From Actinomycetota bacterium (GTDB lineage Bacteria > Actinomycetota > Actinomycetes > Nanopelagicales > Nanopelagicaceae): a stretch of 64,000 nt of DNA. The notes beneath the pieces are model-generated. The model searched no databases. It had not been told where the DNA came from and was given only the letters and a program-made list of their open reading frames with translations. The DNA is taken from assembly GCA_009698675.1 (NCBI GenBank), contig WLPT01000001.1, positions 91,909 to 155,908 on the forward strand, given 5' to 3'. Position numbers and translations under genes: made by a program. This document shows positions 38,270 to 46,594 of the stretch, piece after piece; positions within the stretch are counted from its first letter, which is position 1, and every line of letters starts with the position of its first letter.

Positions 38270-40663
38270 TTACGCTTCGAAGGCCAACGTAATCTGCTCG
38301 TATGAGAGTGAGTTTTTAGCTGCAGCTGCCATCTGCTTCTCACGTTCAATATTTCGCTCAATTTGAACCTTGGCTGAAACGTACTGTTTTGGCCAAGTGA
38401 CGTTCTTGTATCCAATTTTCGCAGCCTCTAAGAGCGTCCACGCTGGATTTACAAGGTGCATACGTGCAACTGCACAGAGATCGGCACGTCCAGCCGCGAT
38501 GATTGTGTTTACATTGTCGGCTTCGAAAATCGCTCCGACGGCAATCGTTGCAATTCCAGCTTCATTGCGGATTTGATCTGCAAATGGTGTCTGGAACATG
38601 CGACCAAATACTGGTTTTTCCTTCTTGGTGACCTGACCAGAGGAGCAGTCGATGAGGTCGGCGCCGGCGGCCTTAAACGCCTTTGCGATTTCAACTGCAT
38701 CTGTCGGTGTTATTCCGCCCTCAGTCCAGTCATGGGCTGAGATACGAACACTTATTGGCTTTCCTGCAGGCCAAACCGCACGGATTGCGTTAAAGATTTC
38801 AAGCGGATACTTCAATCGATTCTCAAGTGAGCCGCCATATTCATCGCTTCGTTTATTAGTCAGAGGAGAGATGAAAGAGGAGAGTAAATAGCCGTGAGCG
38901 GCGTGAAGCTCTAACCAATCAAAGCCGGCCTCGTTTGCCGCCTTTGTTGAGTTAATGAAATCTTCTTTTACGCGGTCCATATCACTGCGCGTCATCTCAC
39001 GTGAAGTCTGTGAAACTCCATCGAGATACTGCTCAGGTGAAGCAGAGATCAGTGGCCAAGAACCAGTCTCAACCGGCTTGTCGATTCCATCCCACGCCAA
39101 TTTTGTTGCACCTTTAGCGCCGGCATGTCCGATTTGAACGGCAATCTTTGCATCACTATTTGAATGAACAAAGTCAACGATGCGCTTCCACCCTTGAGTG
39201 TGTTCAGGTGAATACAGACCGGGACAGCCTGGCGTGATGCGAGCATCGGCGCTAATACATGTCATTTCAGTAAATACCATTGCAGCTCCACCCATTGCAC
39301 GCGCACCAAGGTGAACGAGGTGGTAGTCGGCAGCTAAGCCATCGACAGATGAATACTGCGCCATCGGTGAAACTACAACACGATTCTTGAGTACAACGTC
39401 CCGCACCTTAAATGGAGTAAACATTGGGGGAATGTTTTCAACGTTGGTTGGAAGTTCAAGGCCTGCATCTGCAAAGGCTTTGGCAGCAAACCATTTGTCA
39501 TAGTTATCGATAAAGGCGGCATCACGCACGCGAAGATTGTCGTGAGAAATTCTCTGGCTGCGAGTTAAGAGTGAGAAATTAAACTGCTCCGGCGGCAAAT
39601 TTGTATAACGGGCAGCTTCCTCAAACCACTCCATTGCATTTCTAGCAGCATTTTGAATCTTAAGAACTTCGATAGCACGAGTCTCTTGGTAGGAAGCTAA
39701 AATCTCATGCATATCCCCAGTCGTGCTGTTGGCAAAGGAGTTAGCAAGTTCAATGGCATCTTCCATCGCCAACTTTGTTCCTGATCCAATTGAAAAGTGG
39801 GCCGTGTGAGCAGCATCGCCCATGAGAACAACGGGGACCTCTTTGCCATCGATGGAGTTCCACTGAACCCAGTTTTCACAGATGACTCGTGGGAATTTAA
39901 TCCAGTTAGCCGAGCCACGAAGGTGAGCGGCATTGCTCATGAGCTCTGCGCCATCTAAGTGCTTAGCAAATAATTTTTCACAGAATGCAATCGACTCTTC
40001 TTGAGACATTTGATCGATACCTGCACGCAACCAGACATCTTCAGGAGTTTCAACGATAAAGGTAGAGGTGTCTCCATCAAACTGATAGATGTGAGCCTGG
40101 AACCAACCGAACTCAGTATTTTCAAAGATGAATGTGAAATCTTTAAAGAGTTTCTTTGTGCCTAGCCAAACAAAGCGGCACTTTCTAGTATCGATATCGG
40201 GCTTGAAAGTACTTTCGTATCGGGTGCGAATCGCACTATTTAAACCATCGGCGGCGATTACTAAATCTGCGTCGTAGAGCTTTGCAGCCTCCTGATCATC
40301 TTGAATGTCGCTTTCAAAAATTAACTTCACACCTAAGTTCTCAGCGCGCTCTTGAAGAATATTAAGAAGGCGCTTTCTTCCAATTCCGCAGAAACCATGG
40401 CCACCAGAGATAAAGCTGGTCTCATTAATACGTACATCGATGTCATCCCAGTGATTAAATGATTGAAGGATGGTTCGAGCCGTTGGCTCATCTGCACGCA
40501 CAAAATTACTCAAAGTCTGGTCAGAGAAAACCACGCCCCACCCAAAGGTGTCGTAAGGACGGTTACGTTCAACGATAGTGATCTCGTTATTGGGGTCGAG
40601 CTTCTTCATGAGAATTCCAAAGTAAAGCCCTGCTGCGCCACCACCGATGGAAAGAATCTTCAT
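38270..40663 (-). CDS. abmA: 2-aminobenzoyl-CoA monooxygenase/reductase (fused)
   Basis: The 797-residue protein is a fusion. Residues 1 to about 400 are an FAD-dependent aromatic hydroxylase (ILSIGGGAAGLYFGILMKK; GDAAHTAHFSIGSGTKLAME near 290). Residues from about 410 are an old-yellow-enzyme reductase (VSPMAQYSSVDGLAADYH; LHAAHGYLLSSFISPLTN). The same fusion in Azoarcus evansii hydroxylates and reduces 2-aminobenzoyl-CoA to 2-amino-5-oxocyclohex-1-enecarboxyl-CoA. Salicylyl-CoA 5-hydroxylase is the closest alternative; the ligase, formamidase-like and Rid genes nearby favour the anthranilate reading. I chose ATG 40663, behind AGAGAGG and a good promoter; the open frame runs 70 codons further upstream without homology. 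Confidence 0.87.
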   Translation of the reverse strand: MKILSIGGGAAGLYFGILMKKLDPNNEITIVERNRPYDTFGWGVVFSDQTLSNFVRADEPTARTILQSFNHWDDIDVRINETSFISGGHGFCGIGRKRLLNILQERAENLGVKLIFESDIQDDQEAAKLYDADLVIAADGLNSAIRTRYESTFKPDIDTRKCRFVWLGTKKLFKDFTFIFENTEFGWFQAHIYQFDGDTSTFIVETPEDVWLRAGIDQMSQEESIAFCEKLFAKHLDGAELMSNAAHLRGSANWIKFPRVICENWVQWNSIDGKEVPVVLMGDAAHTAHFSIGSGTKLAMEDAIELANSFANSTTGDMHEILASYQETRAIEVLKIQNAARNAMEWFEEAARYTNLPPEQFNFSLLTRSQRISHDNLRVRDAAFIDNYDKWFAAKAFADAGLELPTNVENIPPMFTPFKVRDVVLKNRVVVSPMAQYSSVDGLAADYHLVHLGARAMGGAAMVFTEMTCISADARITPGCPGLYSPEHTQGWKRIVDFVHSNSDAKIAVQIGHAGAKGATKLAWDGIDKPVETGSWPLISASPEQYLDGVSQTSREMTRSDMDRVKEDFINSTKAANEAGFDWLELHAAHGYLLSSFISPLTNKRSDEYGGSLENRLKYPLEIFNAIRAVWPAGKPISVRISAHDWTEGGITPTDAVEIAKAFKAAGADLIDCSSGQVTKKEKPVFGRMFQTPFADQIRNEAGIATIAVGAIFEADNVNTIIAAGRADLCAVARMHLVNPAWTLLEAAKIGYKNVTWPKQYVSAKVQIERNIEREKQMAAAAKNSLSYEQITLAFEA

Positions 40664-40675
40664 GAATAACCTCTC

Positions 40676-40705
40676 TTTATATGTCGAACTTTTGACTACC
40701 GTCAA
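40676..40705 (-). promoter_or_regulatory. Promoter of the monooxygenase/reductase gene
   Basis: On the reverse strand TTGACG (40700-40705) and TATAAA (40676-40681) are separated by 18 bases. The -35 box is one arm of operator site 2, so a bound regulator would block RNA polymerase. The start codon lies 12 bases beyond the -10 box, so the leader would be very short, with AGAGAGG ahead of ATG 40663. Confidence 0.6.
40692..40705. promoter_or_regulatory. Operator-like palindrome, site 2
   Basis: TTGAC-TACC-GTCAA is a perfect 5+5 inverted repeat in the 117-base space between the monooxygenase/reductase gene and the divergent SDR gene at 40781. It overlaps the -35 box of the reverse-strand promoter, which suggests repression. 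Confidence 0.65.
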
Positions 40706-40780
40706 GGAAGCGACACGGACATTGGGGTACGCTAGCGCAAAGAGAGCCAACTGGCGATACCTGCAACGGGAGAAAATCAC

Positions 40781-41557
40781 ATGGGAAGTAATCGATTTGC
40801 TGGAAAGGTTATCGTCATTACCGGAGGGGCCGGAGGCCTCGGGGCTGCGATTGCTCATGAAGCTGGGCGCCAAGGCGCATCGGTTGCCATTCTTGATACA
40901 AACAAAGATGCCATTGCACTTCTAGTTTCCGAGCTCAAGGCTGCGGGCATCACAGCAGATGGTCGGGCAGTAGATGTGCGAGATGGCAAGGCTGTCACCA
41001 CGGCTATGAATGAACTAGCTCAATCACTATCTGGTATCGATATTTTAATTGCTGCAGCAGGAGGATCTCTTGGTACTCCACGGGAGCTCGATGATATTAC
41101 CGATGAAGATCTGGATTTAGTCTTAGATGTAAATGTGAAAGGCACGTATTACTGTGCACGCGCTGCCATTGCACACATGAAGAAAAGAGGTGGCGGTTCA
41201 ATCGTTACCTTCTCATCCATTGGCGGAAGAAGCGCAAGTCCTGTAACAGGTGTTCCATATGCTGCCGCCAAAGCTGCGATTCTTGGACTCACTCGCCGTT
41301 TAGCAAAAGAGGTGGGGCTAGAGAAGATTCGAGTCAACGCCATCGCCCCCGGACTATTCCTCACCGATCGTTTAGCTGGAATGTTTGAGAAACTCTCACT
41401 CGTTGAGCGCGAAGAGGTTCTCAGCGCAATCCCACTTGGGCGCATGCCTGAACTTCGTGAGTGCGTGGATCCGGTTTTGTTCTTGGCCAGTGATGAGTCC
41501 TCATATATTACTGGCGCGGTTTTGGATGTTAACGGTGGAAGGCTCATGCCTAACTAG
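40781..41557 (+). CDS. Short-chain dehydrogenase/reductase
   Basis: The 258-residue classical SDR has IVITGGAGGLGAAIAHEA at residues 10-27, ILIAAAGG in place of NNAG near 87, catalytic Ser in TFSSIGGR near 146, and YAAAK with the catalytic Tyr and Lys near 162. The C-terminal LASDESSYITGAVLDVNGG is typical. A GGGAG site precedes the ATG. It is divergent from the 2-aminobenzoyl-CoA monooxygenase/reductase gene across operator site 2, so it likely acts in the same pathway, perhaps on an oxo or hydroxy ring intermediate (inference). Confidence 0.85.
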   Translation: MGSNRFAGKVIVITGGAGGLGAAIAHEAGRQGASVAILDTNKDAIALLVSELKAAGITADGRAVDVRDGKAVTTAMNELAQSLSGIDILIAAAGGSLGTPRELDDITDEDLDLVLDVNVKGTYYCARAAIAHMKKRGGGSIVTFSSIGGRSASPVTGVPYAAAKAAILGLTRRLAKEVGLEKIRVNAIAPGLFLTDRLAGMFEKLSLVEREEVLSAIPLGRMPELRECVDPVLFLASDESSYITGAVLDVNGGRLMPN

Positions 41558-41717
41558 GCTTTTATCACATTTTGTAATGAGAGGCTCCTCCCGCAAAAAC
41601 CCTTGCCAAATATAACGAAATTGATATGGCAGATGATTGACGAGCGCCATAAGTCCACGTGATAATAACCCATCGCTAAAGCCTGCCTATTACTATGATT
41701 TTTGAACTGGAGTAATC

Positions 41718-42227
41718 ATGTCATTTGTGACAAGGAATCTTCCTGGTCTTGAAGGTATGGACCACGTTGGAATTACAGTTCCAGATCTAAATGATGCTGT
41801 GGCCTTTTACTGCACACTCCTTGGAGCGAAAGAGATTTTTCGCTTAGGTCCATTTGATGCACGAGATTTCGATGCAGTCGATGGAAAAGACTGGGCATTG
41901 GCACACGTCAACGTTGCCGATGGACGTTTTACTTTGGCAATGCTTGAGTATGCAAAGGGTAGTCGCTTAGAGTTGTTCCAATACGACCGACCAACCGAAC
42001 GTCCAAGCTCGCCACCGCGCAATAGCGATTTAGGTGGCCACCACATCGCTTTTAAAGTTACTAATTTAGATGCGGTGTTAGCTATCGCCGATGCCTTCTC
42101 ATTAAAATTTCTAGCTGGCCCTATTGAGATCAATGATGGACCTGCAGCAGGACAGCGAATTATTTATGTATTAGATCCATGGGGTAATCAACTTGAGCTC
42201 GTTGAGTATGAAAGTAAAAGCTCATAG
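41718..42227 (+). CDS. VOC (glyoxalase/dioxygenase fold) family protein
   Basis: The 169-residue protein has two beta-alpha-beta-beta-beta units of the vicinal-oxygen-chelate fold. Possible metal ligands are His in GMDHVGITVPDL near residue 17, Glu in LELFQYD near 89, His in LGGHHIAFKV near 110, and Glu in NQLELVEYE at the end. The layout resembles methylmalonyl-CoA epimerase and glyoxalase I, but the exact reaction cannot be told. GGAG lies ahead of the ATG. It is 2 bases upstream of an ABC importer operon, so its substrate may be what the importer brings in. An epimerase role beside the B12 mutase is also possible. Confidence 0.75.
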   Translation: MSFVTRNLPGLEGMDHVGITVPDLNDAVAFYCTLLGAKEIFRLGPFDARDFDAVDGKDWALAHVNVADGRFTLAMLEYAKGSRLELFQYDRPTERPSSPPRNSDLGGHHIAFKVTNLDAVLAIADAFSLKFLAGPIEINDGPAAGQRIIYVLDPWGNQLELVEYESKSS

Positions 42228-42229
42228 AG

Positions 42230-43717
42230 ATGCAAACTCGCGTATCTATGCAGGGCATCAGCAAACGCTTTGATGCCGTACATGCCCTAACTGGGGTTAA
42301 CCTAACCCTGTACCCAGGTGAGGTTCATACGATCGCGGGGGAAAATGGTTCAGGAAAGTCGACCCTGTTAAAGATTTTGGCGGGTGTGCTACAGCCAGAC
42401 GCCGGTGCTATTGAGATTGATGGCAAAGCCGTTGAGTTTACCGATATCAGGATGGCGATGAACCATGGTGTAACAATGGTGAGTCAAGAGTTGAGCCTTG
42501 TTCCGCATCTAGGAGTAGCTGAGAACGTATTCCTTGGGCATAACCAGACGCGCAATACTTTTGGAATTGATTGGAAAGACACAGAAAAACGCTCAGTGGA
42601 GATTCTTAACCGTCTGAATTTACATGTGAATCCAAAGGCAGAGGTTTCATCACTTCCGCAGCATCAACAACAGCTCGTTGAAATTGCTAGAGCGCTAGCC
42701 TCTGAGACACGAGTTCTTTTACTAGATGAGCCAACCTCATCGCTAGCCCCTGCCGAAGTTGAGGCGCTATTTAATGTTGTTCGTCAGTTACGCGACGACG
42801 GAGTATCTATCGTCATGATCTCCCATCGCATGTCAGAGATGCTTGCGATCAGTGATCGCTTTACTGTTCTGCGAGACAGTAAATTTATTGACACAAGTTC
42901 CAAAGATGGTGTTGATGAAAACTGGCTAATCGATCGAATGGTGCTAAATAAGCCAAAAGAGGCCACTAAAAAGATTAAGTCAGGTGAGCCTCAAAAAATC
43001 GTAATGGAAGTAAAGGGGCTTACTGGTTTTGCTGGAGATTTTGCCGATATCTCTTTCAATATTCATCAAGGCGAGATTGTAGGTTTAGCAGGATTGGCAG
43101 GGGCAGGCCGGACCGAATTAGTTGAGGCAATTGTTGGGGCACATGCCCGTCGTTCAGGTGATGTCTATGTCAACACAAAGAAGATTGGTCACAATACGCG
43201 CTCAACAATGAACTCAGGAATTGCACTTGTTCCAGATGATCGTCGCATGAAATCGACTATTCACGACATGTCTGTGAGAGACAACTTACTTTTAGCCGTC
43301 CATGGCAGACCGGCAAAAAACAGGTCAAGAAAAAAAGAGGAAAAGATTGTTAATGAATGGGTTGCCAAGTTTAATATCAAAGTAAAGAATCTTGATGCGC
43401 CCATCAGCTCTTTATCAGGTGGAAATCAGCAGAAAGTTGTTATTGCGCGCTGCTTAGTATCTAAGCCCAAAGTTCTCATCCTTGATGAGGCAACACGGGG
43501 AATTGACTTAGGGGCCAAGGCTGAGATCTATGAAATTCTTAGAAACCTTGCTCGTGAGGGTCTAGCCATTCTCGTTGTCTCATCAGAGATTACCGAGATT
43601 TTTGAGATTTCAGATCGAGTACTTGTTATGCATGCTGGTGAGCTAACTGCCGATTTGGATAGAAGCACAATCAAAGAGTCTGATGTTGTATCGGCTGCGA
43701 CAGGAGTTTTAGTATGA
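42230..43717 (+). CDS. Ribose-type ABC importer, duplicated ATPase
   Basis: The 495-residue protein has two ATP-binding cassettes, as in RbsA/MglA/XylG of the CUT2 group. The first has Walker A GENGSGKSTLLK near residue 38 and Walker B RVLLLDEPTSSL near 160. The second has a degenerate Walker A, GLAGAGRTELVE near 287, and an intact LSGGNQQKVVIARCL signature near 396. This asymmetry is normal in the family. It lies between a VOC gene and the permease gene, which it overlaps by 4 bases. CUT2 systems import sugars, but also autoinducers, purines and other small molecules. Confidence 0.92.
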   Translation: MQTRVSMQGISKRFDAVHALTGVNLTLYPGEVHTIAGENGSGKSTLLKILAGVLQPDAGAIEIDGKAVEFTDIRMAMNHGVTMVSQELSLVPHLGVAENVFLGHNQTRNTFGIDWKDTEKRSVEILNRLNLHVNPKAEVSSLPQHQQQLVEIARALASETRVLLLDEPTSSLAPAEVEALFNVVRQLRDDGVSIVMISHRMSEMLAISDRFTVLRDSKFIDTSSKDGVDENWLIDRMVLNKPKEATKKIKSGEPQKIVMEVKGLTGFAGDFADISFNIHQGEIVGLAGLAGAGRTELVEAIVGAHARRSGDVYVNTKKIGHNTRSTMNSGIALVPDDRRMKSTIHDMSVRDNLLLAVHGRPAKNRSRKKEEKIVNEWVAKFNIKVKNLDAPISSLSGGNQQKVVIARCLVSKPKVLILDEATRGIDLGAKAEIYEILRNLAREGLAILVVSSEITEIFEISDRVLVMHAGELTADLDRSTIKESDVVSAATGVLV

Positions 43718-44712
43718 AAAATCCATTTAAACTGCCCACGATTAGTTCGCTTCCAGCCTGGTTTGGCATTCTGGTTCTAGAGATTATGTTGCTCATTGCG
43801 ATGGCAATCTTGCAACCTACCTTCTTCTCTGGCTCTAACTTAAGCAATATTGTCCGCTCATCGGCCGTACCAATCATTTTGGGAATTGGAATGACATTCA
43901 CCATTTTGACCGCCGGAATCGATTTGAGTGTTGGAAGTGTTTTAGCATTCACTGGCATTGTGCTCTCGGGACTGATAACACATATGCCACGCTTAGTCGC
44001 AGTAATTCTTACGATAGCTTTAGTAACGATTATTGTCGGAGGAATTAACGGTTTCCTTATAGGTAAATTGGGGTTGAACAGCTTCGTTATCACCCTTGGC
44101 TCGCTTGGAATTTTCCGAGGCATCTCCTACCTTGTAACAAATGGAACGACGCGAAGCATGGATACTGGAAAGTTAATCAATACCTTGGGTGATGGAAATG
44201 TCGGACCGATTCCTGGCCCATTTCTAGTCGTAATTTTTATATCGATAATCTCCATCTATGCACTTAAATCGACCTACTTCGGTAGAGATGTATATGCAGT
44301 TGGTGGTAACGAGTTTGCAGCTAAATTAGCTGGAATTTTTACTAGTCGCGTAAAAATGACTGTCTATTTCATCTCTGCACTTTTGGCAGCATTGGCTGGC
44401 GTCATGCAGGTAGGACGTTTGCAAGCAGCCTCACCAACTATCGGTGCTGGACTTGAACTAACAGTTGTCGCCGGAGTTCTTCTCGGCGGAACACGCCTTA
44501 GCGGTGGCGTAGGAAGTATTACAGGCACAGTAATCGGCCTGCTCTTCCTACAAACCGTATCTAATTCCCTGACCATTCAGGGGGTCTCCTCATACTGGCA
44601 GCAAGTTGTAACAGGTGTCTTATTGGGAGCAGCAGTTCTATTCGATCGAATACGCATTGAGTATTCAGGCCGAAGCAAACGAGGAGAGGAAAGTAATGTC
44701 ACTAAAGAGTAA
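43714..44712 (+). CDS. Ribose-type ABC importer, permease
   Basis: The 332-residue membrane protein has eight to ten hydrophobic segments. It carries the CUT2 permease signature around GMTFTILTAGIDLSVGSVLA near residue 65, and YAVGGNEFAAKLAGI near 192 at the ATPase-coupling loop. It overlaps the ATPase gene by 4 bases and the binding-protein gene by 17 bases, giving a tight three-gene importer. No substrate specificity can be read from it. Confidence 0.92.
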   Translation: MKNPFKLPTISSLPAWFGILVLEIMLLIAMAILQPTFFSGSNLSNIVRSSAVPIILGIGMTFTILTAGIDLSVGSVLAFTGIVLSGLITHMPRLVAVILTIALVTIIVGGINGFLIGKLGLNSFVITLGSLGIFRGISYLVTNGTTRSMDTGKLINTLGDGNVGPIPGPFLVVIFISIISIYALKSTYFGRDVYAVGGNEFAAKLAGIFTSRVKMTVYFISALLAALAGVMQVGRLQAASPTIGAGLELTVVAGVLLGGTRLSGGVGSITGTVIGLLFLQTVSNSLTIQGVSSYWQQVVTGVLLGAAVLFDRIRIEYSGRSKRGEESNVTKE

Positions 44713-45697
44713 AAAGGCAGTATTTATTCCATTATTGACAGTTGCGGCACTGCTTGCATCTGGCACAACTGCATCACATGCAGCTGCATCGAAGGGATTA
44801 GTTGGATTCAGCTATCCAATCGAAGCTAATACCTATTTAAAGGCTATCGGACTAGCTGCTGAAGCAACCCTGAAGAAGGCTGGCTACACAATGTTGCCAA
44901 TCGATGCACAGCTTGATGGCAATAAGCAGATTTCTGACGTAGAGACAATGATTACCAAGAAAGTTAAGGCGATGATTATCTATCCGCTTGACTCAAATGG
45001 TATGAAGCCTGTTCTTACAAAGGCAGCTGCAGCGGGTATCAAAGTTATTACAATGAACTACAGTGTTGGTGATTCAGTCAAAGCACCACCGGCCCCATCA
45101 CTGGCTCAGGTTCAAGATGGCTTCCCACAAAGAAGTCTGGCAACTGCACGAGTAGCTTGGCTTAAGAAAGTATTGCCACATGGTGGAAATATTCTCTACG
45201 TAGGTCTTGGCTTCCCAGTTGCAGCCCTTGAAATGCATGCCAAGCTCTTCAAAGAAGAGGTTGATCAGGACACTGCATTTACATACCTAGGCCGCGTTGA
45301 TAATAAGTCTGATGACTCAGAGGGTGGCCGTCAGGCCGTTGATGAGGCGCTAATTAAGTATCCAAATATCGATGCAATCGTTGCTTACAACGATCCAACG
45401 GCTTTGGGTGCCTATTCAGCTGTTAAGGCTGCGGGTAAGGCTGGCAAGATCAAGGTTATTGGTCTACAAATGCAGCCAGAGGCAGTTAACTCAATCAAGG
45501 CTGGCGAAATCAACGGATCATGGGACTTCAATCCCGTTGCATCTGGTGTTTCACTTGCTTCATTGACAGTTTCAATTCTCAAAGGCGAAGCAAAGTCAAA
45601 GTGGAATAAGACAGTTCAAACACCGGCTGTTTTCTTCGACAAGACAACAATCGGTAAGTTTGTTCCTTGGGACACACGTGTAAAGAAGCTTAAGTAA
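44696..45697 (+). CDS. Ribose-type ABC importer, substrate-binding protein
   Basis: The 333-residue periplasmic-binding protein (type 1 fold, RbsB-like) begins with a signal peptide: basic MSLKSKKAV, a hydrophobic core, and a cleavage-like ASHAAA near residue 27. No lipobox cysteine is visible. Mature segments IYPLDSNGMKPVL near 95 and IVAYNDPTALGAYSAV near 227 match the family. I chose ATG 44696 with GAGGAGAGG upstream; the frame runs 27 codons further back into the permease gene. A strong terminator follows. The ligand is unknown; its setting among aromatic-CoA genes allows a non-sugar ligand. Confidence 0.9.
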   Translation: MSLKSKKAVFIPLLTVAALLASGTTASHAAASKGLVGFSYPIEANTYLKAIGLAAEATLKKAGYTMLPIDAQLDGNKQISDVETMITKKVKAMIIYPLDSNGMKPVLTKAAAAGIKVITMNYSVGDSVKAPPAPSLAQVQDGFPQRSLATARVAWLKKVLPHGGNILYVGLGFPVAALEMHAKLFKEEVDQDTAFTYLGRVDNKSDDSEGGRQAVDEALIKYPNIDAIVAYNDPTALGAYSAVKAAGKAGKIKVIGLQMQPEAVNSIKAGEINGSWDFNPVASGVSLASLTVSILKGEAKSKWNKTVQTPAVFFDKTTIGKFVPWDTRVKKLK

Positions 45698-45710
45698 TAC
45701 TTAAGTAACG

Positions 45711-45748
45711 AAAAAGCAGGTGTAGAGATTTCTCTACACCTGCTTTTT
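45711..45748. terminator. Bidirectional intrinsic terminator
   Basis: AAAAAGCAGGTGTAGAG pairs perfectly with CTCTACACCTGCTTTTT (17 bp) around a 4-base loop. A T run follows on both strands. It separates the ABC importer operon from the convergent BadI-like gene. Confidence 0.95.
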
Positions 45749-45768
45749 CATTTAAACTTCAATGAGTT

Positions 45769-46572
45769 TTATCTGAATGGATTAAAATCAGGTAGTCGCT
45801 TTTCAGTAAATGCCTTACCGCCCTCTTTCGATTCATCCGTTTTTGTATAGAGATCTAAAACATCGAATGAGAGCGCTGCGATACCGGCGATATGGTCGGT
45901 ATCGGCGTTAAATGAGTGCTTGAGCGCCTTTAGTGCCGTTGGCGATAGAGTGCATATCTTCAATGCCCACTCCATAGATGCCTTCATCAATTGATCGGGT
46001 TCTACAATTTTATTTACGAGCCCCCATCGCTCAGCGGTAACAGCGTCATACTGCTCGCATAGGAACCAGATTTCACGCGCGCGCTTCTCGCCAACAACAC
46101 GTGCTAAATAGGCACTTCCAAAACCTGCATCAAATGAGCCAACGCGGGGTCCTACTTGTCCAAACTTGGCATTAGTAGATGCAATTGAAAGATCAGAGAG
46201 CACATGAAGTACATGGCCACCGCCGATAGCAAAACCATTTACTGCGGCGATGACGGGTTTAGGAATTGCTCTAATCGTCTTATGAAGAGCTTCAATCTCA
46301 AACATTCCAGTTTCAGTCTCACCGTATCCGCCAGTTTCAGCGCGCTCTTTCTGATCTCCGCCCGTGCAGAAGGCTTTTTCTCCTGCGCCAGTGAGAATTA
46401 CCGCACCTACATGTGAATCAACCCAGGCGCGCTTGAAAGAGCTCAATAGCTCATCAACCGTACGACCACGAAGTGCGTTATAGCGATCAGGGCGGTTGAT
46501 GGTAATTACTGCAACACCTTGATCAATGACGTAGGTTGTGTCGGTTAACTCATCTATAGAAATCATTGCCAT
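45769..46572 (-). CDS. BadI/MenB-like acyl-CoA hydrolase (ring-opening candidate)
   Basis: The 267-residue crotonase-fold protein resembles BadI (2-ketocyclohexanecarboxyl-CoA hydrolase) and MenB more than ordinary enoyl-CoA hydratases. Oxyanion-hole regions are KAFCTGGDQKE near residue 66 and GFAIGGGHVL near 114. The diagnostic loop reads GQVGPRVGSFDAGFGSAYLA near 139, followed by KRAREIWFLCEQY. The tail SPTALKALKHSFNADTDHIA through TDESKEGGKAFTEKRLPDF is BadI-like. BadI hydrolyses a 2-oxo ring next to the CoA carboxyl to a chain, as would be needed after dearomatisation of 2-aminobenzoyl-CoA. A separate partial menB at the window start makes a second MenB unlikely. It follows the thiolase gene by 22 bases. 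Confidence 0.8.
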   Translation of the reverse strand: MAMISIDELTDTTYVIDQGVAVITINRPDRYNALRGRTVDELLSSFKRAWVDSHVGAVILTGAGEKAFCTGGDQKERAETGGYGETETGMFEIEALHKTIRAIPKPVIAAVNGFAIGGGHVLHVLSDLSIASTNAKFGQVGPRVGSFDAGFGSAYLARVVGEKRAREIWFLCEQYDAVTAERWGLVNKIVEPDQLMKASMEWALKICTLSPTALKALKHSFNADTDHIAGIAALSFDVLDLYTKTDESKEGGKAFTEKRLPDFNPFR

Positions 46573-46594
46573 ACCTTATCCTCGAACAACTCAA

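Noticed and set aside
38270-40663. Salicylyl-CoA 5-hydroxylase as the main call
   Set aside because: This would lead to gentisyl-CoA and need a gentisate dioxygenase, which is absent. The fused reductase and the 2-aminobenzoate ligase, Rid and formamidase-like genes fit 2-aminobenzoyl-CoA better.
40664-40873. N-terminal extension of the monooxygenase/reductase gene by 70 codons
   Set aside because: It covers the promoter and operator and overlaps the divergent SDR gene. The FAD motif starts right after ATG 40663.
41629-41655. Fourth operator-like site before the VOC gene (ATTGACGAGCGCCAT)
   Set aside because: Only one arm matches TTGAC; the other arm has two mismatches.
45769-46572. A second MenB for menaquinone synthesis
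   Set aside because: A menB already stands with menC and menD at the window start, and this tail follows BadI more closely.
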